DNA of 64,000 nt from Symbiodinium kawagutii (GCA_009767595.1 VSDK01003691.1:247689-311688), one strand, 5' to 3'. Positions 1 to 10,707 are shown, counted from the stretch's first letter. A program made the numbers and translations. The notes: generated from the letters alone by a model not told the origin.

Positions 1-9
1 GGTCTCCCC

Positions 10-1456
10 ACTTCGAGACTTTGAAGATGGAAGGTCAAAGGAGGACACTTCCAGTATGTGACAATCCACACTTCACATACCAGATGAATCCAGAGCACTT
101 CTTGGATCACTTCTGGAATGTGAGACAGATGACAAGTCCTGGTGACCCAAGACTTCCTGCACTTGCAAAGGTAGGACTTCTGTTTCCTGGATTGACAGAG
201 CCAGCCACTTCAGCACAGATGCGTCGACTTCAGAGGAATGATGTACTTCAACTTTACACTCCGGAAGAGAGTATGGTGTACACTTCTTTGATCGAACTTC
301 AAGTCAGACCCTCAGTGGAGCTGACTTCTGCTGAACTTCAGAGCCAGAGAGACCCATGGTTTTGGACACCATGGATGTACTTCTGTGCTCCAATGGATCC
401 AGCATGGTGGGATGGATCAGCACTTCGATGCCCACAGACCGTTGGAAGTGAGCACTTCCCACACAATGAAGGTCATGTGAACCTTCACACTTCTCCTCGG
501 TCAGCGGCATTGATGCACTTCTTTGGCACATGGCTCAAAGTTGAAGGTGCACTTCAAAGAGGACATCAACTTCAAGAGAGGTCATTGACACTTCCGTTGT
601 TGCTGTTTGCACTTCGGATGCCTCAGCTGGAGATCTACCAGTACTTCGAGGCCAATACTTCTCGAGTATGGAACCGCCAATATATCGATTATATGGTGAA
701 CTTCAATGTGTTGCACTTCTCGAGGCAGACTTCAAGCACGATGAGGGTGTTCGCCTTCGGACGCTTCACTTCTGTTCAGGCATCGGTATCGATTATGGCG
801 CAGCTTCCTTACTTCAGTGTTGGTGGACAACCACTTGTGCATCGCACTTCAGGACATAAACGTTACATGCACCTCGTACTTCAAGGCAACGCCAACTTCA
901 TCCAGCCAAATGGTAGGGATTGGATGGTCCCCTCTGACTTCGTTTTGAGGGCACGAAGATCGAGGCTGTAACTTCTGTCAGCTGCATGTTTGACTTCGGT
1001 TCAGAATTCAACTTCATTTCAACTTCAGATGGTGAATTCAGACTTCAATGAAATTTTGCTGCATGAGTTAGACTTCAAAGCTTTGTGGTCGACTGACTTC
1101 AATGTCACTCAGTCGAGATCACTTCAGAACTTCTCTTGTAAAGACTTCAAGAACCTTTTGCAACTTCAAGTTGAGAAAAGCAACCAACTTCAAGGACGCT
1201 TGGTTTTGCTAGTCAACTTCTTTTGTGTGAAGCACTGCCCACAGGTAGCAGTACTTCAAGGGAGCGTGTCAACATACACATGCATTCCCATACTTCGTGT
1301 ACTTCACATTGAGTCATGGTGTACTTCACCTTTGGCTCAAGGCTCAAGGCCACATGAGGAAAAGACTTCTGCTGACTCAGAGTGAACTTCAGGGTTGAGC
1401 CTGAGTGTGTGTTGGGTTAGAACTTCTGGTGACTTCCTGGTAGGTAAGTATCTGGG
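10..1456 (+). repeat. Interspersed ACTTC pentamer array
   Basis: By hand count the pentamer ACTTC occurs about 55 times between 10 and 1456, about once per 26 bp, where roughly 1-2 would be expected. Its complement GAAGT appears about once, so the bias is on one strand. The sequence between copies looks unique, and spacing is irregular (12, 14, 18, 20, 23, 24, 27, 31, 37, 43 bp near the start) with no fixed phase. It is therefore not a tandem repeat or a codon repeat. Density falls off abruptly after 1456 (one more copy at 1567). The left end runs off the window. Function unknown. Confidence 0.9.
21..971 (+). CDS. 316-codon open frame inside the ACTTC array; coding status doubtful
   Basis: This is the longest open frame in the window, ATG to TAA. 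I recognise no family. ACTTC cannot create a stop in any frame, and the copies fall in all three codon phases (giving Thr-Ser, x-Phe and x-Leu), so the motif acts at DNA or RNA level rather than encoding a peptide repeat. The openness may be partly a by-product of the motif density. On the other hand, over 300 stop-free codons is more than I would expect by chance even so, and the translation is not low-complexity. A second frame in the array (990-1385) is open for 131 codons. Confidence 0.25.
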   Translation: MKMEGQRRTLPVCDNPHFTYQMNPEHFLDHFWNVRQMTSPGDPRLPALAKVGLLFPGLTEPATSAQMRRLQRNDVLQLYTPEESMVYTSLIELQVRPSVELTSAELQSQRDPWFWTPWMYFCAPMDPAWWDGSALRCPQTVGSEHFPHNEGHVNLHTSPRSAALMHFFGTWLKVEGALQRGHQLQERSLTLPLLLFALRMPQLEIYQYFEANTSRVWNRQYIDYMVNFNVLHFSRQTSSTMRVFAFGRFTSVQASVSIMAQLPYFSVGGQPLVHRTSGHKRYMHLVLQGNANFIQPNGRDWMVPSDFVLRARRSRL

Positions 1457-2960
1457 ACTTCTCTAATTTGATAGGTTGGTTGGTTGATGGATGGTGAATT
1501 GGTGTGTGGATCAATGGTTGATGAGGTGGTTGATGAATGAGCTATTAGGCTCTGATGATGGAAAAAACTTCTAATGGTGCTAGTGATCATGGTGATATGA
1601 ATAACGGAGCGTCAATGGACGGTCAGGCAACGATAGATAACAACCGTTCATAATGATGGCGATTTGATGGGCAATGTATGGTGAATGTATACATGGTTCA
1701 TGGCTGGCTAAACAAGGCTTCATCCGGAAAGCCAACGACTGGCAACCCTAGTTTTCACCGGAGTTACCGGAGAAGCAAACCTTTTTGGGGAATGCCACGG
1801 GTTGGCTGACCAGGGTTAGGACAGAGCAAACTATATACTGATAGACCAACTAGTCGAACTCCTTGAACACTATCAATTTTGAATAGCTCATTGCATTTCA
1901 TTGTGAACCTTAGCTTCAATTAGTGAGCTAAACCTGCTATCATCAATTGATGAACCCTATGAAAGCTTTAATTAAGTGATACGATGTCAACATGACCGGA
2001 ATATCCCCCTCATCATGACCTGTGAATCTCCTCACTGATTTTTAGACTAAATCTGTCGGAATGCAGTTTGGCAGGTTCTATGTCAGTCTCCTGACCAATG
2101 ATGACTGGGCACAAGTAAACAAGAAACACACCCGTAACATGATAGTCACCAGGCACTTTCCAATAAGCTTCTGGGAATGTCATTGATAATCATGCAGGTG
2201 TGCGAAGACCATCAACATTACACAGAACACTAGTGATTTAAACACCGAACACACATAAACAACCTTTACAACAACAAGAAAAATAACAACCCAAACAAAC
2301 TAGACAAAGAATATATCGGTTCAAAAAATAGACCTAGAATCTATAAGCAGAAATTCTTAAATCCGTTGCTGACAAAAGTGGGAGACATTCTTACGCGAAA
2401 TTTCGAAAACACCTTATCACCATCATTGTCAACAAGCAACTCACCAATCATCCAGTATACAGCCATCATTGGTTATTGGATGGTGAATGATGGTTTATTC
2501 ATGATAACATATGACGGTTGATGATGACGACCAATGATAGTCGATAAATGATGGTTTGTGATAGTAGAATGATGGTTTCACGAGGGTTGACGCTGGTTTA
2601 ATTGTGGCTAAATGATCATGGTTTGATAGTTCTTAGTGAATTAACCATGATCAAGATGATCACAATGATCAATGAATCCCTATCCATCATTAGTCAACCC
2701 CCCAACCATCATTGACCACATCTATTTCCTATTCTTAGCCAAATTGATTAACCCTCACCAACCATCACTATTAACAATTTCTATTGAAAACCGTAATCTT
2801 GTCCTATCATTAACCGTCACTCACCATCATTAACCAGCAATCAACCCACTGACCATCATTAACCATCATCAATCGACCATCATCAATCAACACTAACCAC
2901 CATTAACCATCACTAACCATTACTATCCACCACTAACCATCATCAATCAACCCACCAAAC
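1457..2960. other. Non-coding tract, simple repeats at both ends
   Basis: No credible exon seen. 1480-1700 is G-type repeat (GGTTGATGATGG-like), 2200-2400 is AT-rich, 2455-2640 is G-type again, and from about 2690 to 2960 it becomes a dense C-type array (CCATCATTAACC-like) leading into the island at 2963. Confidence 0.7.
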
Positions 2961-2962
2961 AC

Positions 2963-3071
2963 GTCAAACTCTTCTCTTGGTGCTCCGGTTCGCCGCTTGT
3001 CGTAGACTTGGCTTCGGCTCGCACTCGATGCGGCTGCCCATACGGGCGAGGCTACTGCCTCACAGGTGCGG
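2963..3071 (-). CDS. Candidate internal exon, unknown protein
   Basis: GC-rich island between a C-type array on the left and a G-type array on the right. On the minus strand it is bounded by a TTGCAG acceptor and a GTGTTTGG donor. The frame is open throughout and ends in a hydrophilic stretch reading YDKRRTGAPREEFD. No family recognised. Strand choice rests on the splice-like borders and the natural-looking peptide. Confidence 0.45.
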
Positions 3072-3159
3072 CTGCAACCCATGGAGATGAGGGAAACCCC
3101 GTGGCTAGTAGGTAGGTCATGATGCATATGACTGAAATGATGCTTAGTACGGGAAGCCC

Positions 3160-3690
3160 TTCGTAAATAGTGGTTAACTAAGAATGCTGAATACTGCTTG
3201 ATGATGGCAAATCTTAAATGATTGTGCTTAGTAGTCATGGTTAGTGATGGTTGATACGAGTATCTGATGATAACTATGCTTAATAAGATGGTTAATGTCT
3301 GTCGACAAGGATCGATGATGGTTGATCGTGCTTAGCTATTGTTTTGGAAAAGAATCATGAACAATGATTGATCGCAGGGATGGATAATAGTGAAAAATGA
3401 TCATGACTAGTGTTGGTAATGCTCGTTCGTTGTAGTTGATAATGATTGGTGACTGTTGATAATGCTCAGGGATTGTGAATGGTCAATCCTGGGCTAGTGT
3501 CTGATAATGGAGAATCACTTGGTTCATCATGATGCTGAAGAATCTTGGGCAATCGTAGTTAATAATGTCCAAAAAACGGGGGAACCTATATGGTTTCAGA
3601 GGGATCCTATCGTTAAGGAGCAACATGGTTGACAACGGTTAGCAATGGTTGGCAGCAGTTGGTCGTCCGCCCCTACTCAGGAGCGGACTG
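3160..3690. repeat. G-type degenerate simple repeat (intron-like)
   Basis: Variants of GGTTGATGATGG recur without a strict period. Opposite in strand to the array at 2690-2960, so the two could pair across the exon island. Confidence 0.7.
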
Positions 3691-4235
3691 TCTCACAGGA
3701 AACTACATGAATGACTCAGAATCTGATACGTTGCACAGACAAAAGGGGAATAATGTCAAGCAATGATACCAGAAGGAAATGAGATCGAAACAGATTTCCT
3801 TTCAAAAGCAAGTTGAAATACCTGCAACATTGATTCGGAGTCGGTGTCAACCACCCCGTGTGATGTGCCTGAATGCCTCTTTGGGCTTTGAAGGATGTGA
3901 CTGTCAGAGTCAGATGCTAGAGATGATACTGGGTGTCACATCCCATTTTCGGTTCTGCTTCGTTTGATTTCCAAAGAGCGTTGATGATACGTGCCCTGGC
4001 CCCTGGGTCTCCTGCAGGGACTGGCATTGTGGCTGAAAAAGCTGGATCTCAAGCTGGAATGTCAGGAATATTGAACAATCCGGTTTTCCCTGTTGCTGAA
4101 TTCATCAAAATGTACTCTGCTATCACTTCCAGATGTACATCCCATGGGATACACATGGGATATCGACATCACATCTGGCTCAATTTTGTTTTCTTGATTC
4201 TGTTCGTTGGCCACTTCTTCTGGCACTTCTTTATC
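3691..4235. other. No gene recognised
   Basis: Mixed-composition sequence with short open frames on the + strand (3779-3967, 3933-4346) that run into the family B element and look accidental. Nothing further can be supported. Confidence 0.5.
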
Positions 4236-4330
4236 TGGTTGGTGGTTTCAACCCCTGTGAAAAATAGTAGTCGACCAACCATTTGTTACTCATTACTAGG
4301 CAACAAGCAATATTTGAAGCCACCAACCAG
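4236..4330. mobile_element. Family B short TIR element, copy 1
   Basis: Starts CTGGTTGGTGGTTTCAACCC and ends with the inverted form (CACCAACCAG). About 95 bp, no coding capacity. Its outermost dinucleotides after CTG/CAG are GT and AG. Confidence 0.8.
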
Positions 4331-5480
4331 CTATTGGAATGGTTAATCTCTTTGGGAATGGATACTATATAGTCTTTTCTCCATTTTTGCTTGCAATAAA
4401 TTCTGTCCATAACCACCAATCAGTTATGGTTTCGGCTACTTTTTCCTGGTCCTCGTAGCATCGCTCAGGTCCAGCGCCAAGCGAGACTTGCCAACTCGTT
4501 CTTCCCTCCCTCTGCTTTTTTGCACGTTCGGCATGTCATCTGTACCAAGGATGCTTAAAACAGGATCCAGTCAGCAGTCCATGTCAACAGCTGATGTTTG
4601 GCTGATTCATGCTTCACAGCTGGCGCATCCTGATTTTACGGCTGGTTCTTGCTGTATCTGTCGCAGTTGTTTCAATGTTTTTCAATCCTCATAGACAACC
4701 AGTATTCCCGTACTATCAACCTTTGTTGTTGCAAATCTTTGATTTCAGGGCACATTCACGTCGCAACCAGCATATCCACCATCAACGATTATGAACTATC
4801 CTGAACCTCCGATCTTGAAGTTCATTAAACACAAATTCTGCAACATGATAAATCACCACCAATCAGTAAAACCACTATAGTTGGTTACTCTTAATCATTA
4901 TCGACCGGCATTAATCATTATCAATCATCATTAACCACAATTGACCGCTATCATCCATGTCAGCAAATATTGACCGTCAACTAGCCATTAGTTGAACATT
5001 AGAAACCAATAATCAACAATCAATAGCCAATTCATAGTCATGATAAGCAACGATTAGCTGTCAATTAAACCACACATTCAGCTACCGTCCACCGTCAATA
5101 AGCAATTGATGACCTTCATTAACAATCCAATATCATCCTTGTTAAGCAATAATCAACAAATGTTAACCATTACTGGATAGTTTGTCATGTTAATCCCCGT
5201 TTTTCACCCATAACTGTTATGGGTGATGGAACTATCAAGAATGTTTTGCCAATACAAACCATTCCTCTAAACAATGAACCATTTCTTTTAACAGTGCTAT
5301 CCATACTCTACCATACCGTAATCACTAATCATAATCACTAACCATAATTAATCATTAACCATAGTGACTATGAAACGTTCTTAACCATCACAAACCATTA
5401 CTAAACTCTGCTAACTTATTCATGATTAGCTATCAACCATGATAATTAACCGCAATCATTAACCATAAGCATTAGTGACC
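4331..5480. other. Weak GC-richer patch, then C-type array
   Basis: 4440-4700 is somewhat richer in GC but gives no convincing frame. 4850-5480 is a long C-type degenerate array leading into the exon island at 5531. Confidence 0.6.
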
Positions 5481-5530
5481 AGCACTTCCAAGCATCACTG
5501 GAGCTGGGCTCCCCAGCCCATCTCAGTGAC

Positions 5531-5598
5531 TCGTGCCATGGCCCAGGGCAAGGTCATCAAACGCCAAGTACCAAGGTCCAAATCCTCGGACCCGGAGG
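5531..5598 (-). CDS. Candidate internal exon, unknown protein
   Basis: Minus-strand frame running MSSLRVRGFGPWYLAFDDLA with aromatic and charged residues typical of real protein. Borders: TCCAG acceptor, GTCACTG donor. The + strand is also open across 5475-5666 but reads less naturally. Flanked by C-type (left) and G-type (right) arrays. Confidence 0.4.
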
Positions 5599-5639
5599 CT
5601 GGACATGGGTGGCTGGGGATGAGTGACACAGGTCACCCG

Positions 5640-6121
5640 TGGTTAGTGGATGTTAGTGATTACTAGTGATGCTTGTTAGTGGTGGTGAATGACCTGGGTT
5701 GGTGGTTACTGATGATAAGTGACTTACAGCTTCAGTGACCATAGGTTACCATTTGCGACCCTTGGGGATTGTGGCTATTCATGATGCTTATTGATTAGTG
5801 ATGGCGAATGATGCTTGCTGATGGTTAATCATTGTTCATAGTAGGGGGTCGAAATGGCCAATCATGCTTGACAGTGGTGAATAAGGTTCAATCATGATTG
5901 ACAATGGTCAATCCTGGCTGAACCATTGGAATCATCATTCTAGATGTTCTTAACCATGATCAACTACTATTGGCCATGATTCACCATTTCTAACAATTGT
6001 TCGAAATCTTTGCAGGTTGTATTCACCAGTCAGTATTAATCAGTGCTAGAATTGGTTCATCATCATCGACATTCATTGAACATCATTGCTGATCATGCTG
6101 ACCCCTTGACGAACCTATTGC
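5640..6121. repeat. G-type degenerate array, then mixed tract
   Basis: GTGGTTAGTGGATG-like sequence right of the island, decaying into mixed simple sequence. No exon seen. Confidence 0.6.
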
Positions 6122-6220
6122 TACTTGGTGGTTTCAACCCCTGTGATAAAATACCGGTTGACCAAACAACCATTTGTTAATACCAGGGAAAATAAGAAAT
6201 GTTTAAAACCACCAACCAAT
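6122..6220. mobile_element. Family B element, copy 2
   Basis: Left end ACTTGGTGGTTTCAACCCC, right end AAAACCACCAACCA; internal GGAAAATAAGAAATG as in other family B copies. About 99 bp. Confidence 0.75.
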
Positions 6221-6418
6221 CATGGCTGAACCATCAGGACAATCGTTATAAGGTATAAGTCTTCTTAATCATGATCAACTACTATTGGCCGTGATTTACC
6301 GTCTTCAACTGCTGTTCGAAACCTTTGTACGTGGTGTTCACCAGTATCACATTGTTAATCATCATTGACATTCATCAAATATTATTGCTGATCATACTGA
6401 CCCCGTGATGAACACACA

Positions 6419-6524
6419 AGGTGCGCACCCAACCACTTTTGCGTGGGTTTTAAACTCCGTTTATTAGGGTGGTTTCTACCACTTTTAGGGGAATCCAACT
6501 TATAGCTGCTCGGGACCCACCTCG
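6419..6524. mobile_element. Family E short TIR element, copy 1
   Basis: Starts AAGGTGCGCACCC and ends GGGACCCACCT, an imperfect TIR shared with the copy at 7929-8048. Internal motifs ACTTTT and GGGTGGTTT also resemble that copy. Confidence 0.6.
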
Positions 6525-6626
6525 TAGAATCTCATTTATTATTGATTCTTGCTTAGCTATACTTATATCATGTCATATCTACCATATCTGGTAGTTACCA
6601 CCCACCAGAAAACCGTTGAAAACCAC

Positions 6627-6751
6627 CCTCCAGATTCTCGTTCTCCCAACTTTTTGGACACTTCGCTTCTTCCACAGCAGCGCCAGCTTCCGCGCGCACG
6701 CCAGCCCGTCCAGCAAACACGGGAGGCACCGCTGGAACTTGATCAAAGCGA
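6627..6751 (-). CDS. Candidate internal exon, Ala/Val/Glu-rich protein
   Basis: A 125-nt minus-strand frame with a GTTAG acceptor and a GAGG/GTGGTT donor. The peptide begins RFDQVPAVPPVFAGRAG, is Ala-rich in the middle and ends SWENENLE. Third positions are mostly G/C. Left flank C-type, right flank G-type. No family recognised. The + strand frames over the same bases are shorter or Arg/Gln-biased, as shadow frames often are. Confidence 0.55.
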
Positions 6752-7321
6752 CTAACGTGGCCTACGGTTGGTCAACAAGGCTTATCATGGTTTTACCATG
6801 GTTGATGATTGTTTATAATGGTTTATCGGTTAATCATTGTTATTAGTGTTGGGATGGTTTTTATCAACCAGGATTATTGACGATTGATAACAGCGGCTGA
6901 TTGACGGTTTGTTATGGTCATTGTGAACCATGCTTCATAGCTGCTCAAGAAGGCTGATGCTGGCTTGGTTCATGATTTGTGACGCAGGCTAACAATGTCT
7001 GTTATTCAAAAGAGTTCATCCTGACAAATAAGCCAGTGATGAAATATTGATCAACAACATCTGAACCTTTGATTAACAATCATTCCATTGCTTCTTTAGC
7101 ATTAACAACAATTCAAACCACTATCAGTTCATCATCATTAGGCATCACTACCATTCATCAACAACTGTCATTACGATCATCATACAGCTTTTTGTCACCG
7201 GGATTCCCGAGCATTAACCATCATAAAATCAGTAAACATCTCTGTTGCTTGACCCCTTGCAGTCATCAGTAAAAATCTTCCATCATTGAGTCAGTATTAT
7301 CAGGGCACTCATCAATACTCA
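6752..7321. other. Intron-like tract, no exon seen
   Basis: G-type repeats to about 6960, then AT-rich sequence with C-type pieces (7070-7320). The + frame 7069-7272 is simple-repeat derived. Confidence 0.55.
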
Positions 7322-7422
7322 CTGGTTGGTGGTTTCAACCCCAGTGAAAAATATCAGTCAACCAACAAGTTGTCACTGATTACATGTTGGAAAATGAAAG
7401 ATGCTTAAGACCACCAGCCAGC
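7322..7422. mobile_element. Family B element, copy 3
   Basis: ACTGGTTGGTGGTTTCAACC at the left, GACCACCAGCCAG at the right, with the shared internal AATATCAGTCAACCAAC. About 101 bp. Confidence 0.8.
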
Positions 7423-7806
7423 TCAGTAACTAATGAGTAAGTGGCAATCATCTCGTTTTCTTCGCACATCTCAGCCTTCATCAAGTCAAATTGGCGGTAC
7501 CACTCCATTTCACTGAGCTCCAGCTGAGTAGTTGCAACCAGAACCACCTGTAGTCACGACAATCATCACGTAGATAGACCTACATATGGTAAAGGTGGTA
7601 GCAGCCGATAAGTCAACAGGCGAATCAATGATCAACCATCCTGTGAGCGAATGCAAGTGGGTGGTACTATCTCATAGTAACGAATCATGATAACAAGGCC
7701 CACTAACGTGTTGGATGCTAGTTTGTAACACAGATTTTTGTACTGTAAGTATATGAAGAAAAGCACCGATGATGATATTCTGGCCATACTTGTTTCATCT
7801 TCTTAC

Positions 7807-7914
7807 AATCTTCTGGCGGGTGGCTTTGAACCCCCGGGGGAAGCATAGCATGGTCAGGTGGTACCCAATGAATCGCAGCAGGCGCTCACCAGCCAAGGCC
7901 AATGGTAGAGCTTG
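7807..7914 (-). CDS. Candidate internal exon, unknown protein
   Basis: Exactly 36 codons on the minus strand between a CTGAAG acceptor and a strong GTAAGA donor. Peptide QALPLALAGERLLRFIGYHL followed by a basic segment (GFKATRQKI). Hydrophobic and basic, possibly a membrane-proximal helix, but no family is recognised. A family E element begins 15 bp upstream in the flanking intron. Confidence 0.55.
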
Positions 7915-7928
7915 CTTCAGGTTTCATA

Positions 7929-8048
7929 CAAGGTGGGCCACAACTACTTATAAGTTGGTTTATAAAAAACTTCACTAGGGTTAACTACCAGTATCGACCA
8001 CTTGTAGGGGTTTATAACCCAACTTATAACTGCTGGGGGCCCACCTTG
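7929..8048. mobile_element. Family E element, copy 2
   Basis: AAGGTGGGCC at the left and GGGGCCCACCTT at the right form a near-perfect TIR. Internal halves TATAAGTTGGTTTATAA and TTTATAACCCAACTTATAA are also inverted, so nearly the whole 120 bp could fold back on itself. Confidence 0.8.
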
Positions 8049-8274
8049 TAGATGCATTTCTTCCCATAAGGAGACCCCAAACAAAAACTTGATGAACAAC
8101 GGCCCAAGACCAGGAATGACTCCTGCTTGAACATAGATGCCCTCCTCTCCTCCCTTGTTTCAGTGTTTGTTTTCACCACTAACCGAGATGATCAACCAGG
8201 CAACGCTCGGATAATCCTCCCTTGAAACGACATCAAGCGGTATGCGACTGCAAAGTTTTGCGCCGCCAGATATG

Positions 8275-8380
8275 CTGGTTTCTCAACATGGAGGTTCCCC
8301 AAATCATCCGATATTAGTCATTTATGGTACTAAGTAAGCATCCATGTTTGGGGCTTCCCAATTTTGAGAGACAGGCATAT
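8275..8380. mobile_element. Family A short TIR element, copy 1
   Basis: GTTTCTCAACATGGAGG ... CCAATTTTGAGAGAC with the family core AATCATCCGATATTAGTCAT. About 106 bp. Confidence 0.7.
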
Positions 8381-8569
8381 TGGTCTTATTGTTGCTGATT
8401 ATCCCCTCTTTTGTTAACCACAAGCTAATCCCTATAAAACCATAAAAAATCCCTATAAAACCCTATAAAACCATAAAAATCCCCCTAGTGAATCTCTATA
8501 GAACCAGATCACCATGGTCATTTCATCCTTCGCTTTATTGGCCTTCGCCAGCTACGGTGTCTTTGATAC

Positions 8570-8648
8570 CTGGTGTGGACCTCCAACATCAGCGAGCCTT
8601 GCGGCTTGACCTACGACCTGGATCGCTTTTCTCTCGGTTTTTTTTGGG
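8570..8648 (-). CDS. Candidate internal exon, basic peptide
   Basis: 79 nt between TCTAAG acceptor and CAG/GTATCA donor on the minus strand. Peptide PKKTERKAIQVVGQAARLAD then VGGPHQ. C-type array on the left (8430-8490), G-type on the right (8660-8700). The + strand also has an open frame (8488-8694). Confidence 0.45.
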
Positions 8649-8699
8649 CTTAGAACCATTAATGAACGGGGTCATAATCATCAAAAATGGTTAATGATA

Positions 8700-9088
8700 T
8701 GGTTATTTAGAAGGTATTATATGTACATAAAGCAGTTGATGTGGTCTTAATTACAGGCTTATTATAACTATCGATGGTGAATCATATGGGAACATCATAA
8801 TTTGATGGTTTATCATAATGATGGTTTACAATGGTGGTTTCTGAATAGGGGTACCCTCAGTTACAATCCAGTTTCAGAATTTATAGCCTGGGGGTTACTT
8901 ATCTTGATAACCTTCGCGTATGGTTTGATAAATAGTCAATTTGTGAGAATGGTGTCTTCACCTGTACGAATTCTGCTTCAGCCACTCAAAAGTCATCACT
9001 TCGAGGCAACTTGGGCAAATTTCATGCATGGATATATGAGTTTCATTATTGCTGCTGATCTTCTAGTGCTTTATCAGTCGTTCCGACG
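8700..9088. other. Intron-like tract with a half family A element
   Basis: A family A left end (GTTTCTGAATAGGGGTACCC) lies near 8835. The + frame 8802-9233 spans this half-element and looks accidental. Confidence 0.5.
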
Positions 9089-9334
9089 CTACTCAGTTGG
9101 AATCAACTGCCGCGCGTCACACTGTGCTGCACCTCCTTCTTTGAAGGAGAAGATAAGTGCGAACAAATCAGTTTCTGTTTCCAAATCTTCGGTGATTCTT
9201 GACCAAACATCACCAGTTGGTAGTTTGCTGTGAGCATCGAAACATTCTGGCTTCAACCTTTGATTTCGGAAACATCCACATGAAGAACTGCCCGAATCAA
9301 ATGTCCAGGAATGAACAAAGGCCCGGGCCACCAT
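9089..9334 (-). CDS. Candidate terminal exon, acidic C-terminus
   Basis: Minus-strand frame ending in TAG. After a Cys/Ser-rich start it reads KLPTGDVWSRITEDLETETD, then a hydrophobic patch (LFALIFSF) and GGAAQCDARQLIPTE. The amphipathic, mixed composition is much more protein-like than the overlapping + frame. Start not determined; an upstream acceptor is possible anywhere before the KLPTGD segment. Family unknown. Confidence 0.5.
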   Translation of the reverse strand: MVARAFVHSWTFDSGSSSCGCFRNQRLKPECFDAHSKLPTGDVWSRITEDLETETDLFALIFSFKEGGAAQCDARQLIPTE

Positions 9335-9397
9335 ATCAAAGTTTGTGGGTCAAAACCCACCAAGCACTTCTTCTGCTCACATCCCAAACAGAAACAA

Positions 9398-9516
9398 CAT
9401 GGCTGTGGGTCAAAACCCCGTACCCCGGGTTCCCCCATCATTAACCATTGTTTTCCCTATAGTTGGCTGGGTAATAACCCCCATTATTGGTTGGTTAGTA
9501 TTGACCCATAGCCACA
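9398..9516 (+). mobile_element. Family C short TIR element, copy 1
   Basis: ACATGGCTGTGGGTCAAAAC ... TATTGACCCATAGCCACAT, a TIR of about 15 bp. Internal CCCCATCATTAACCATTG and CCCATTATTGGTTGG as in all family C copies. Several + and - open frames over it (9253-9634) are element-derived. Confidence 0.85.
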
Positions 9517-9600
9517 TCGTTGTTGATACACCCGCCAGCTCTTGGCCTGGATTATGGAGCCGGATGTCTTCATTGCCAGAAATGGTTGTTGATGTGGGGG

Positions 9601-9703
9601 GTTTCTCGAAATAGTGGAAGACAGCGAACCCCAAAAACCGGTGTTTTACTACAATAAATGGATGATAATGGATGATTTGGGGGTACCTCTATTTTGAGAA
9701 ACT
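9601..9703. mobile_element. Family A element, copy 2
   Basis: GTTTCTCGAAATAGTGG ... GTACCTCTATTTTGAGAAAC, with core GGATGATTTGGGGG. 103 bp. Confidence 0.8.
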
Positions 9704-9960
9704 AGGCTTGGGCGGTTCCAGTAGCAATATCAATCCCAATACTTCCAGTTGCTATTATACTAGGTAGCCAGCTGCTTTCTACCATTGTTGTTTGGGGTTA
9801 ACTACTTATAGTAATAACTGGAAGCGTAGGGTATGGTAAACCCATGGTAAACCCATGGTAAATCCATAGTAAATCCATGGTAAATCCATCCAATCCCCTC
9901 AAAAACCCCTAAAATCCCGTAGTTAGTTGGCATGACCCACCCACCTAAACTTCTTTGTAC

Positions 9961-10079
9961 CTCAACCGGATCGTTTGAGGAGCAGTGTCCTCGACTTTGG
10001 CCTGGCAGCCCCGGTACCAAGTCTGAAGCGCGCACTCCAGGTTTGAGAAGTGCCCAACTGGCCCATCCCAATGGCTTGG
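9961..10079 (-). CDS. Candidate internal exon, unknown protein
   Basis: 119 nt between ACGCAG acceptor and TTGAG/GTACAA donor. Phase-0 frame: PSHWDGPVGHFSNLECALQT, then WYRGCQAKVEDTAPQTIRL. Two Cys, several aromatics, codon third positions mostly G/C. Flanks fit the C-type/G-type rule. No family recognised. The alternative minus frame gives an in-frame stop at the donor. Confidence 0.6.
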
Positions 10080-10464
10080 CTGCGTGGTTTTTAAAGAATC
10101 ATGGCTGAACATGATAATAAATAGTTACTGTAGTAAGGGATAATAGCATAAAATTACCAACAATAATGGCTGAACAACTAATATAGAGTGGTAAGTTTAT
10201 TAACCATTTGTAGGAATCAGCCAACCGTTTCTTGGGTCCCTATTTTGAGAAACCACCATATTATTTACACCAAAAAACACAGTTGTATTTACCATAAACC
10301 AAAAGGAAATCACAATAATCACGTACTTGTAGTTACTTTTCAATTTGCAAAACAGCAAACCAGGTACTGTGGGTGAAAACCTTGTACCCCTGGTGTACCG
10401 TCATCAACCATTGCATTCCATATTGCTTGTTGGTTGTTAACCCTTTCGTTGGATTGTTTCTATG

Positions 10465-10565
10465 GGTGTTTCTCAATAGGGGTACCCCCAAATCATCCAG
10501 CTTATGAACCCTTTGTAGTAGTAAACCAACCATTTTGGGGGTCCGCTGTGGCTTGAGAAACCATC
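10465..10565. mobile_element. Family A element, copy 3
   Basis: GGGTGTTTCTCAATAGGGGT ... GGCTTGAGAAACCATC. A separate right half of the same family lies at 10238-10260. Confidence 0.8.
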
Positions 10566-10707
10566 ATATTGGTCTTAGTGTTAGTATTCATCCTCTATTA
10601 TTACCGATTATAAGCCCTATAAATTTCTACAAATAACTATAAGTCCCTAAAAATACCCCCAAATAACTATTGCCTACTACCAACCCCAAATAACTATAAG
10701 TCCCAAC

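Noticed and set aside
9253-9634. Series of 60-89-codon frames on both strands
   Set aside because: They lie over a family C and a family A element.
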